This document shows, in pieces, positions 1 through 5,280 of a stretch of DNA of 9,949 nt (the first letter of the stretch is position 1; the number at the start of each line of letters is the position of its first letter). Source of the DNA: Nitrospirota bacterium (GTDB lineage: Bacteria > Nitrospirota > CAKKRA01 > 9FT-COMBO-42-15). The notes under the pieces are model-generated. The model made no database searches. It was not told where the DNA came from and saw nothing but the letters and a program-made list of their open reading frames with translations. The stretch lies in assembly GCA_023248415.1 (NCBI GenBank), contig JAHFEP010000099.1, positions 1 through 9,949 on the forward strand, written 5' to 3'. The position numbers were made by a program, and so were the translations under genes.

Positions 1-195
1 TTTTTCTTGTTAGATAGTATAAGGAATGATATAATTTATCATAATAATCACAATGAATTTTTGGAGGACTTGGAAGATTGGCTCTTATCGCAGAACCCGT
101 CTTTTATAAAAAAAATGCGGAAGGCAAGGCAGGACGACTTTCAAGGCAAAGGTAAGGATTGGAAGTTACTCAAAAAAGACCTATGTATAAAGTAA
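1..195 (+). CDS. RelB-like antitoxin, 5' end outside window
   Basis: The reading frame is open to the left edge and contains no ATG until about base 115, so the true start probably lies upstream; TTG at base 7 is the first possible start inside the window. The visible protein is about 62-65 residues, acidic in the middle (EFLEDLEDWLL) and basic at the end (IKKMRKARQDDFQGKGKDW). This tail resembles the C-terminal part of short RelB/ParD-type antitoxins that wrap around a RelE-fold toxin. Its last 13 bases overlap the start of a truncated RelE/ParE-like reading frame at 183, the usual antitoxin-then-toxin order with coupled translation. Because the toxin is broken, the antitoxin may be an orphan. 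The family assignment rests on pattern and context only, so the exact antitoxin class is uncertain. Confidence 0.5.
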   Translation, partial: FFLLDSIRNDIIYHNNHNEFLEDLEDWLLSQNPSFIKKMRKARQDDFQGKGKDWKLLKKDLCIK

Positions 196-257
196 CCTTC
201 CTACCAGATGCAGAGGAATCGTTTAAGAGGCTTGATAGGTCTGTTCAAACCTCATAA
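183..257 (+). pseudogene. Remnant of RelE/ParE-type toxin
   Basis: An ATG at 183 opens a 24-codon frame reading MYKVTFLPDAEESFKRLDRS and ending at TAA 255-257. The beginning matches the typical N-terminus of RelE/ParE-superfamily toxins: a first beta strand, then a helix carrying a hydrophobic-hydrophobic-K-x-L-D pattern. These toxins normally have 85-100 residues, so about three quarters, including all catalytic residues, is missing. The overlap with the antitoxin frame upstream is typical of relBE operons. The downstream sequence shows no other toxin beta strands in any frame, which suggests a deletion rather than a simple frameshift. It is most likely inactive. Confidence 0.55.
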
Positions 258-275
258 AAAGAGAGGGTGTATAAA

Positions 276-347
276 ATGACTGAGACAATCACCATAAGAC
301 TGCCTGAAAAATTACAGCGAGCATTAAATACGGTAGTAATGGGGTGA
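276..347 (+). pseudogene. Remnant of ribbon-helix-helix antitoxin
   Basis: A 23-codon frame begins with MTETITIRLPEKLQRALN and stops at TGA 345-347. The TITIRLPEKL segment is the DNA-contacting beta strand and start of helix 1 of ribbon-helix-helix antitoxins (CopG/ParD/RelB type), which usually have 70-90 residues. Helix 2 and the toxin-binding tail are absent. A good Shine-Dalgarno sequence (GAGAGGG at 261-267) lies 8 nt upstream, so the peptide could still be made. It lies in the same frame as the toxin remnant ending at 257 but belongs to a different kind of protein. It is probably the leftover head of an antitoxin whose remainder was lost when the cluster was rearranged. Confidence 0.5.
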
Positions 348-350
348 TAA

Positions 351-701
351 ATGAAATTCACCTATGATTTTGCCGAAATTAACGGCAAGGTTGCAATGAT
401 TGAGTTTTTGGATAGATTGTCTACTAAAGAACGTGCTAAAATATTTGCATGCATCGAAAAGTTGGTGGAGCTGAAGAACAGCGGAATACAGCCAAAAGAG
501 AATTTGTCCAAGTATCTGGAAGACGGCATTTTTGAACTCAGGGTGAGTTTTGAAAACAGGATTTCAAGAAGCTTCTATTTTTACGAATCAGAGAAGCAAA
601 TTATTTTCACACATGGCTTTGTGAAAAAGGAACAGAAGACCCCTAAAAATGAAATTGAGAAGGCAAAATCTATCAGGAAATTATGGAGAGATAAAAAATG
701 A
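351..701 (+). CDS. HigB/Gp49-family toxin
   Basis: This 116-residue protein is the usual length for the phage Gp49-like/HigB toxin family (RelE fold; mRNA interferases that cut ribosome-bound messages). Visible family features are a helical N-terminal half (residues 14-45), the strand segment FELRVSF at 61-67, the IIFTHGFVKK strand-turn at 84-93, and the following QKTPKNEIEKA segment (95-105), a hallmark of Gp49-like toxins. The start is ATG 351, directly after stop codons TGA and TAA. GGGGTGAT at 341-348 is a strong anti-16S match, though close to the start. The gene overlaps its downstream partner by 4 bases (ATGA), giving the toxin-first order typical of higBA. It is the only complete toxin in the TA cluster and is probably active. 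The exact RNA target cannot be deduced. Confidence 0.8.
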   Translation: MKFTYDFAEINGKVAMIEFLDRLSTKERAKIFACIEKLVELKNSGIQPKENLSKYLEDGIFELRVSFENRISRSFYFYESEKQIIFTHGFVKKEQKTPKNEIEKAKSIRKLWRDKK

Positions 702-892
702 GTATTGCAGAGAAATACTTTAAAAAGCAGTTTTCTTCCGAGGAATTCAGACGCTCATTTCTGGAGGAGAAGGTTAAGCTTGATATAGAGTATCGTTTAG
801 AGGAACTCAAAAGGGATATTCAGACACACAAAAGCCCTGAGGAGCTTATCAAGAAGGTTGACTCCATAGAGCAATTTGTCTTGTCAGTTTAA
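698..892 (+). CDS. Short HigA-like antitoxin without helix-turn-helix
   Basis: This 64-residue, highly charged and predicted all-helical protein is encoded immediately after the HigB-like toxin, with an ATGA overlap (698-701) that implies translational coupling. The segment EEFRRSFLEEKVKLDIEYRLEEL (about residues 15-37) resembles the N-terminal helices of HigA/XRE antitoxins, where a segment like DPEFREAYEEE-LxIAYxIxELR precedes the helix-turn-helix. The helix-turn-helix itself is missing: after residue 38 the chain continues with a short KSPEELIKKVDSIEQF helix and ends. It may neutralise the toxin without repressing the promoter, or be a minimal antitoxin. The antitoxin role is inferred from position and N-terminal resemblance. 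Confidence 0.6.
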   Translation: MSIAEKYFKKQFSSEEFRRSFLEEKVKLDIEYRLEELKRDIQTHKSPEELIKKVDSIEQFVLSV

Positions 893-916
893 GTCAAAAA
901 GTAATTTCAGAATGCC

Positions 917-972
917 TGCAACGGGTTGCTAACGCCGGCTTTGCGGCTCCAGATCAGGATTTTAAGTAGTTG
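917..972 (+). repeat. attC-like element, left copy, incomplete
   Basis: Starting 24 bases after the antitoxin stop codon, TGCAACGG (917-924) is followed after 4 bases by CTAAC (929-933). The same TGCAACGG-N4-CTAAC arrangement begins the element at 2451, 35 bases after the end of the next gene pair. Directly after it, GCCG (934-937) pairs with CGGC (944-947) around a 6-base loop, and GCAAC (918-922) can pair with GTTGC (968-972). No matching GTTAG right arm is present, so this copy looks truncated or degenerate. The position after a stop codon and the similarity to the second copy suggest a cassette recombination site. The evidence for integrase use is indirect. Confidence 0.35.
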
Positions 973-992
973 CGTCTATACTGCCAGATTGG

Positions 993-1022
993 TAGGATAG
1001 ATACGATTAGGATAGATGCGAT
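993..1022 (+). repeat. Tandem 15-bp duplication
   Basis: TAGGATAGATACGAT (993-1007) is followed immediately by TAGGATAGATGCGAT (1008-1022), identical except for one base. It lies in the 213-base gap between the HigA-like gene and the zinc-ribbon gene, upstream of the likely promoter of the latter. It could be a paired regulator-binding site or a simple slippage duplication. The sequence does not decide between these. Confidence 0.7.
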
Positions 1023-1049
1023 GGGGAAATGAAGTAGATGGGCGGGCAT

Positions 1050-1077
1050 TTGCTTGCTCTGCTCAAAAATTTATGAT
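1050..1077 (+). promoter_or_regulatory. Possible sigma-70 promoter for the 1106-2415 pair
   Basis: TTGCTT (1050-1055) and TATGAT (1072-1077) are separated by 16 bases. The -10 box differs from TATAAT by one base; the -35 box matches only its first three bases. Transcription would begin near 1084, about 22 bases before the ATG at 1106, which leaves room for the GGAG ribosome site near 1096. If real, the zinc-ribbon/membrane pair has its own promoter, unlike most integron cassettes. The call rests on these matches alone. Confidence 0.3.
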
Positions 1078-1105
1078 CCGATCTTACTGAATAATTGGAG
1101 ATACA

Positions 1106-1333
1106 ATGAAAGAAGTATTCCAAGCTCTACACTCATCCGAAATAGAAGACTTCATTGGACGATTGGGATTGTTTGAGAAATTCAAGGCCGGGGAAATCAA
1201 GTGTCACGCCTGCGGGGATACTATTACAACTGACAACTTTAAGGCCCTAACTCGCAAGGGTGGTCGTCTAGTTTTTGCCTGTATGAAAGAACGATGTTTT
1301 CTTTCACTTGGATCGTTTGAGGAGAGCAAATAA
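1106..1333 (+). CDS. Small zinc-ribbon protein of unknown function
   Basis: This 75-residue protein is not one I recognise. Residues 1-31 form an acidic, likely helical segment (EIEDFIGRLGLFEKFKAGE). A four-cysteine zinc-binding arrangement follows: C33-x2-C36 in KCHACGD and C59-x4-C64 in FACMKERC, with a basic stretch LTRKGGR between. This looks like a treble-clef or zinc-ribbon fold. There is no signal peptide or membrane segment. ATG 1106 has a GGAG ribosome site about 7 bases upstream. Its stop codon TAA overlaps the ATG of the next gene (TAATG at 1331-1335), so the two products are almost certainly made together and may act together. A small zinc-binding regulator or sensor partner of the membrane protein is a reasonable guess, not a demonstrated role. 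Confidence 0.75.
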   Translation: MKEVFQALHSSEIEDFIGRLGLFEKFKAGEIKCHACGDTITTDNFKALTRKGGRLVFACMKERCFLSLGSFEESK

Positions 1334-2415
1334 TGGGCTGGTTAGTTGACTTAGCCAAGGAATACGGATTCTGGGTTATAGCTCTCGCCTTTATTGGCTA
1401 TCTCATCAGAGTGCTGCTTGATGAGGACAAATCTGCCCTCTGGCGTGCGAGGTTTTATAAAGTAGCCTTCGAACTGACCGGCAAGAAGGACAAGGAGAAG
1501 AAGTTCATTTCAAATGATGTCAAGGGCAAGCTGAATCTTGCAAGGAGGGCAATGCACTTCGGTCAATCTATTCTACCAAGGGCAATAGATGTTGTTTGGG
1601 TTGATAATATTAGTCCGGCAGCCGCAGATATTAAGGAAGGAGAGTTTATCGTTCGCTTAGACCCGGCAGCGTCTCAAGAGAAGAATATAGTTTCATTGGC
1701 CACCTTGCTTGTGCAAAAGACTACCCTACAAGGTATCCGACATTCGGTAGACAAGCCGATTCAAGTCGCAATTGATATGAATCTTGTGAAACACTTGATT
1801 AGAGAATTGGGTAATAAGAATGTGCTCGATTGGTTTCTCTCTAACGAATATCAACATACCGTTAATACCGATAAGGATTGCAAGCACCGTAACGAACAAT
1901 TGCTTGCGATAGACGAGAGAGGGTTATTTACTCGTCTTCTTCTTGTAGAGCTTGATGAATTCAGCAAGAAGATTTACGGGATGGCACCAAAACAAGTGAT
2001 GGCAACAGAAGTCTGTGGGTTCATTGATTTTCTCCATACGTTGGTCACAAGGCAAGCTAAGCAGATTGTTCCCCTTCAATTTGCCAAGACCTACTTCCGG
2101 ATTAACATCATTCTCGTAGCAAAGACCGACAAAATATTATACACTGGTGTTGGCCCCTACGTTTTCGCAATGAACACAAGCCTGAACAAAAAGCTCGACA
2201 CTGTCTATGTTCTCATCTTCGACAAGGATTGGCTCGGCGAGGTTGATATACCAGCTCTCGAGGACTTCAAGAGCAAAGTCGCCGCTCTCCAGCAGGAACT
2301 GAACACTAGAACTATTGCTGTGAAAGATTTTTCCCTTGATTTCCATTACATAGATCAGACGGGAAAACACAGGCGTGCCACTTGCATAAGATACAAGGCT
2401 CCAATTACTAACTAA
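1333..2415 (+). CDS. Single-pass membrane protein with large unknown cytoplasmic domain
   Basis: This 360-residue protein has no family I can name. Residues about 10-30 (YGFWVIALAFIGYLIRVLL) form one transmembrane helix. The following stretch (34-60) is rich in Arg and Lys, so by the positive-inside rule the remaining 320 residues should lie in the cytoplasm. That domain alternates strands and helices: a strand pair near 85-110 (VVWVDNISPAAAD, EGEFIVRLD), a helical segment near 120-190, a striking AIDERGLFTRLLLVELDEF stretch near 192-212, another helical region near 220-250, then strands with YFRINIILVAKTD and YVLIFDKDWLG. A short coiled-coil-like segment lies near 312-325. No Walker, PD-(D/E)XK, TIR, HEPN or peptidase motif is evident. 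Its start overlaps the zinc-ribbon gene's stop codon, and an attC-like element begins 35 bases after its own stop. A membrane-anchored defence effector is possible but unproven. Confidence 0.75.
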   Translation: MGWLVDLAKEYGFWVIALAFIGYLIRVLLDEDKSALWRARFYKVAFELTGKKDKEKKFISNDVKGKLNLARRAMHFGQSILPRAIDVVWVDNISPAAADIKEGEFIVRLDPAASQEKNIVSLATLLVQKTTLQGIRHSVDKPIQVAIDMNLVKHLIRELGNKNVLDWFLSNEYQHTVNTDKDCKHRNEQLLAIDERGLFTRLLLVELDEFSKKIYGMAPKQVMATEVCGFIDFLHTLVTRQAKQIVPLQFAKTYFRINIILVAKTDKILYTGVGPYVFAMNTSLNKKLDTVYVLIFDKDWLGEVDIPALEDFKSKVAALQQELNTRTIAVKDFSLDFHYIDQTGKHRRATCIRYKAPITN

Positions 2416-2450
2416 AGGAAAAATGGGGACCGTTCTATTTGAAAATTGCA

Positions 2451-2530
2451 TGCAACGGACGACTAACACAGCGCAAACGGCTAATGCTAAAATTGCTTCG
2501 CAACTTTGTTTGTGCTGGAAACGTTAGCGC
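2451..2530 (+). repeat. attC-like recombination site, complete fold
   Basis: This 80-base element has nested imperfect inverted repeats. CG(A)CTAAC (2460-2467) pairs with GTTAGCG (2523-2529), leaving one bulged A. CAGCGCAAAC (2469-2478) pairs with GTTTGTGCTG (2508-2517), with one G/T mismatch. Centrally, AAATTGC pairs with GCAAcTTT around a short TTC loop near 2490-2507. Two paired box sets, an extrahelical base and a variable terminal structure are the architecture of integron attC sites. The outer boxes, however, do not match the classical RYYYAAC/GTTRRRY consensus. It sits 35 bases past a stop codon and 40 bases before the next start, where a cassette site is expected. It begins with the same TGCAACGG-N4-CTAAC as the element at 917. 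Confidence 0.5.
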
Positions 2531-2569
2531 ACTGTAAAAATAAAATCACCTTTGTGAACAAAAAACCTT

Positions 2570-3187
2570 ATGGGCATATTTGAAAAAGGAAATTATCAAC
2601 CTATACCTTCTGAATTCAGAACCCTCGGAATTATATCACTTCAAGAATTGTCAAGGTTTCAAGAGAAATTTGAAATCTATGACACTGATACAACAATAAA
2701 TTCAATCAGAGATGCAATCGTTGCAAATTATTTAGGGTATGACTTGCTCAATTTTGACAAACACGGTTTTGACGCAAAGAAAAGCAAAAACGGAGTTTAT
2801 TTAGAAATCAAGCAATGTTCAATTACTTCAGGAAGATTGGGCGGTACTTGGAATGATACAAATATTGAAAAAGCAAAGGCATTTAGCGACAAAAGATTAT
2901 TTACGGCAGTTGCTGTTTGGAAAGGCGCAAGCGATTTGCAATTTATTGTTTATGGGCAACATAATGGAGTTGGAAAATATTTGCTTGATAAAGTTATAAA
3001 TAGAAAGAAAGGCAGCCGTTCTACACAATCAATCGGGATTGAAAAGCTAATCAAAGAGTATAAATTTGATATTGTTTGTCCACCGGATAAAACAAAAGAT
3101 TTTGTATGTAATATTTTAGTCAATTATCAAAGAAATTTAGCGGAATATATTGAGTTATCAAGTATCAAAACAATACAAAATTTTTAA
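2570..3187 (+). CDS. Putative type II restriction endonuclease, PD-(D/E)XK fold
   Basis: The protein has 205 residues. The core HGFDAKKSKNGVYLEIKQ (65-82) gives D68 followed by E79-x-K81, the metal-binding and catalytic pattern of PD-(D/E)XK nucleases: the Asp at the start of one strand and E-x-K on the next. An N-terminal helix with SIRDAIVANYLGYDLL (45-60) precedes it, as in many compact type II enzymes. Later strands (FTAVAVWKGASDLQFIVYGQ, 111-130) would complete the sheet. It lies directly upstream of a DNA methyltransferase, the expected partner that protects host DNA. The start ATG 2570 has no Shine-Dalgarno sequence, only an A-rich leader, and the gene is more AT-rich than the backbone genes, suggesting transfer. 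The recognition sequence cannot be inferred, and which restriction family it belongs to is not clear to me. Confidence 0.7.
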   Translation: MGIFEKGNYQPIPSEFRTLGIISLQELSRFQEKFEIYDTDTTINSIRDAIVANYLGYDLLNFDKHGFDAKKSKNGVYLEIKQCSITSGRLGGTWNDTNIEKAKAFSDKRLFTAVAVWKGASDLQFIVYGQHNGVGKYLLDKVINRKKGSRSTQSIGIEKLIKEYKFDIVCPPDKTKDFVCNILVNYQRNLAEYIELSSIKTIQNF

Positions 3188-3200
3188 TGGAATGCGAAAT

Positions 3201-4175
3201 ATGATAACCCCTGCAAACGATATTATACAAGGCAACTCGTTGGATGTGTTAAAAAAAATAAAATCCAACTATGTTGATTTGGGCATTACTTCCCCGCCAT
3301 ACAACAAAGGCGAAAAACAAAAAGGTTGGTTGGTAAAAAATGTATTGTATGACGCTGCCACCGACAAGAAAGGCGAGGCAGCATACCAGCAAGAACAAAT
3401 TGCAGTGTTGAACGAGTTGTATCGCATAACCAAAGAGGACGGCTCGTTTTTTTACAATCATAAAATCCGTTGGGAAAAGGGAAAGTTATTGCATCCTTAC
3501 GAGTGGATTTCAAAAACAAAATGGGATATCCGACAGGAAATCATCTGGGACAGGATGATTGCTGCAAATATAAGAGGGTGGAGATTTTGGCAAGTGGATG
3601 AAAGAATTTTTTGGCTGCAAAAATCTGCTGCAAATAATTTAATTGGCGAGGAGCTTTCATCAAAACACGCTTTATTAACCTCTATTTGGCGATTGCCGCC
3701 TGAACGTTCAAATCCACATCCTGCGCCATTCCCCATAGAATTACCAGCAAGAATAATAGCATCAATTTTAGACGAAAAAGATGGAATTGTAATAGACCCG
3801 TATTGCGGCAGCGGAACAACTTTGGTTGCGGCAAAGCTCTTGAATAAAAAATTTATTGGAATAGATATTTCAACGGAATATATTGAATTTGCAAAAAAGC
3901 GGCTTGATAATAGTCCTTCTGAAAAAAAGAATGTGCAGGAGGAATTACAAAAACATTTTGTAACAAAGACATTCAAGCAGCGTAAAGAAAATGGGGAATA
4001 TACCGGTAAATTCAAAAATGGAGGATTAAATTCTGCTGCTTATCCCGAAACACAAAATAGCGGGCAATTAAACATTCTGAAACTTTTTGAATGCCCAGCA
4101 GAGTACAAGAAAATCAAGAGCAAAAGAAAAAAAGCGATAAAAGAAAAAAACACCCTAAACCGTTATCCGTTTTAA
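3201..4175 (+). CDS. DNA methyltransferase, beta class (N6-adenine or N4-cytosine)
   Basis: The enzyme transfers a methyl group from S-adenosylmethionine to DNA. The catalytic motif IV TSPPYN lies near the N-terminus (residues 30-35), and the AdoMet-binding motif I, DPYCGSGTT (199-207), near the C-terminus, followed by NKKFIGIDIS. This IV-before-I order defines the beta class, to which N4-cytosine and N6-adenine enzymes of the N6_N4_Mtase family belong. TSPPY favours neither with certainty. About 90 residues beyond motif I, very rich in Lys, form a tail. Three starts are possible in frame: TTG 3150 (inside the nuclease gene), ATG 3192 and ATG 3201. I prefer 3201 because GGAA (3189-3192) lies 8 bases upstream and because NDIIQGNSLDVL is a typical family beginning. 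It is paired with the nuclease just upstream. Confidence 0.88.
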   Translation: MITPANDIIQGNSLDVLKKIKSNYVDLGITSPPYNKGEKQKGWLVKNVLYDAATDKKGEAAYQQEQIAVLNELYRITKEDGSFFYNHKIRWEKGKLLHPYEWISKTKWDIRQEIIWDRMIAANIRGWRFWQVDERIFWLQKSAANNLIGEELSSKHALLTSIWRLPPERSNPHPAPFPIELPARIIASILDEKDGIVIDPYCGSGTTLVAAKLLNKKFIGIDISTEYIEFAKKRLDNSPSEKKNVQEELQKHFVTKTFKQRKENGEYTGKFKNGGLNSAAYPETQNSGQLNILKLFECPAEYKKIKSKRKKAIKEKNTLNRYPF

Positions 4176-4181
4176 CTTTTT

Positions 4182-4202
4182 TTGATAACTAAACACTATC
4201 AA
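4182..4202. repeat. Inverted repeat TTGATA-N9-TATCAA
   Basis: TTGATA (4182-4187) and TATCAA (4197-4202) form a perfect 6-base inverted repeat with a 9-base spacer, starting 6 bases after the methyltransferase stop codon and following a run of seven T. It could be an operator-like site for the downstream operon or part of a recombination junction. As a terminator the stem is weak and AT-rich, and the T run is on the wrong side for the plus strand. Confidence 0.35.
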
Positions 4203-4210
4203 CTAACCAC

Positions 4211-4233
4211 CCCCCGATAGAAACATTCGGGGG
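4211..4233 (+). other. GC-rich hairpin before the dehydrogenase gene
   Basis: CCCCCGA (4211-4217) pairs with TCGGGGG (4227-4233) across a 9-base loop. The hairpin ends 12 bases before the preferred start codon at 4246 and borders the likely ribosome site (AGG at 4235-4237). It may affect translation of the operon's first gene, or end transcription coming from the restriction-modification genes. No T run of useful length follows, so an ordinary intrinsic terminator is not well supported. Confidence 0.4.
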
Positions 4234-4245
4234 CAGGTGTATTTT

Positions 4246-5271
4246 ATGCGCGTAGCAGTTTACTATAGCAATAAAGATATAAGGATAGAAGAGCGGCCAG
4301 TGCCAAAGATAGGCGATGGCGAGCTGCTTGTAAAGGTCATGGCAAGCGGCGTTTGCGGCAGCGATGTGATGGAGTGGTACCGCATAAAAAAGGCGCCTTT
4401 GGTTCTCGGACATGAGGTGGCTGGCGAGGTTGTTGAGGTTGGAGATGGCGTAGAAAGATTTAAAAAGGGCGACAGGATTGTTGTTACGCACCATGTGCCG
4501 TGCAATACTTGCAGATACTGCCTTAAAGGGCATCATTCTGTATGCGATACGCTGAGAAAGACAAATTTTATCCCAGGCGGCTTTTCAGAATATTTAAAGA
4601 TACCAGCAATAAATGTAGACAGGGGGGCATTCCTCCTGCCTGACAATCTATCATACGAGGAGGGGACATTTGTTGAGCCCCTTGCATGCGTACTGCGCGG
4701 GTTAAGGCTTTCTGGGTTTGAGCTAGGCCAGAGCATACTTGTTATTGGAAGCGGAATATCAGGGCTTTTGCAGATAATATCTGCAAGGGCGCTGGGCGCC
4801 GGGTTTATTGCAGCAGTAGATGTTAATGACTACAGGATAAATTCTGCAAAGAGATTCGGCGCTGATATTGCACTAAAAGCTGACGATGATGTGCCAAATA
4901 TTCTGAAGAAGCATAATTCTGGTTTCCTTGCAGATATGGTTATCCTTTGCACAGGCGCAATGACTGCAATCCTCCAGAGCTTTAAGACAGTTGAAAAGGG
5001 CGGGACAGTCCTACTCTTTGCAGTGCTTGACCCTGCTTCCAATGTTGAGCTGCCGCTATGGGATATATATCAAAACAATATAAAAATCACCACATCCTAT
5101 GCAGGCGCGCCGCAGGACCTTCTGCAGGCAATAGAGCTTATTTCTGCAAAGAGGATAGATGTAAAAGATATGATTACACATCGCCTTGGCCTTGCAGAGA
5201 CAGGCAAAGGCTTCCAGCTTGTCGCTGATGCAAAGAATTCTATCAAGGTAATCATTGAACCTCAGAAATAA
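4246..5271 (+). CDS. Zinc-dependent medium-chain alcohol/polyol dehydrogenase
   Basis: The 341-residue protein is a full-length member of the threonine/sorbitol dehydrogenase branch of the zinc-dependent medium-chain dehydrogenases, which oxidise a secondary alcohol with NAD(P)+. Catalytic zinc ligands are visible: C37 in GVCGSD, H56-E57 in GHE and E144 in FVEP. The structural zinc site is complete, with C86, C89, C92 and C100. The Rossmann fingerprint GSGISG (168-173) is followed by D192 at the end of the second strand, which favours NAD+ over NADP+. A GTG at 4237 is an alternative start, but ATG 4246 begins with the typical MRVAVYY and has AGG 8 bases upstream. It is first in a tightly spaced operon; the Fe-S gene starts 9 bases after its stop. 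The substrate could be a polyol, threonine or a 2-hydroxy acid and is not determined. Confidence 0.88.
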   Translation: MRVAVYYSNKDIRIEERPVPKIGDGELLVKVMASGVCGSDVMEWYRIKKAPLVLGHEVAGEVVEVGDGVERFKKGDRIVVTHHVPCNTCRYCLKGHHSVCDTLRKTNFIPGGFSEYLKIPAINVDRGAFLLPDNLSYEEGTFVEPLACVLRGLRLSGFELGQSILVIGSGISGLLQIISARALGAGFIAAVDVNDYRINSAKRFGADIALKADDDVPNILKKHNSGFLADMVILCTGAMTAILQSFKTVEKGGTVLLFAVLDPASNVELPLWDIYQNNIKITTSYAGAPQDLLQAIELISAKRIDVKDMITHRLGLAETGKGFQLVADAKNSIKVIIEPQK

Positions 5272-5280
5272 ATCTTCACA

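Noticed and set aside
893..1105. CRISPR array suggested by the repeated TAGGATAGAT units
   Set aside because: There are only two copies, 15 bases long, directly adjacent and without spacers.
2137..2469. Minus-strand open frame of 110 codons opposite the end of the membrane-protein gene
   Set aside because: It lies opposite a convincing plus-strand gene, has no ribosome site or recognisable motif, and is explained as an antisense shadow.
3150..3200. TTG-initiated upstream extension of the methyltransferase
   Set aside because: It would overlap the nuclease gene by 38 bases using a weak start; ATG 3201 with GGAA upstream gives a typical family N-terminus. The extension is not excluded.
3497..4015. 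Minus-strand open frame of 172 codons opposite the methyltransferase
   Set aside because: The plus strand encodes clear methyltransferase motifs here, and the reverse product is low-complexity with no family features.
4182..4233. Third attC-like site at the right end of the restriction-modification pair
   Set aside because: CTAAC occurs at 4203-4207, but there is no TGCAACGG upstream, no GTTAG right arm and no nested stem like that at 2451-2530.
4211..4240. Intrinsic terminator for the restriction-modification genes
   Set aside because: The stem is strong, but it is followed by CAGGTGTATTTT rather than an immediate T tract; I record it only as a hairpin.
4237..4245. GTG start three codons upstream of the dehydrogenase ATG
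   Set aside because: It overlaps the AGG that best serves as ribosome site for ATG 4246, and MRVAVYY is the usual beginning in this family.
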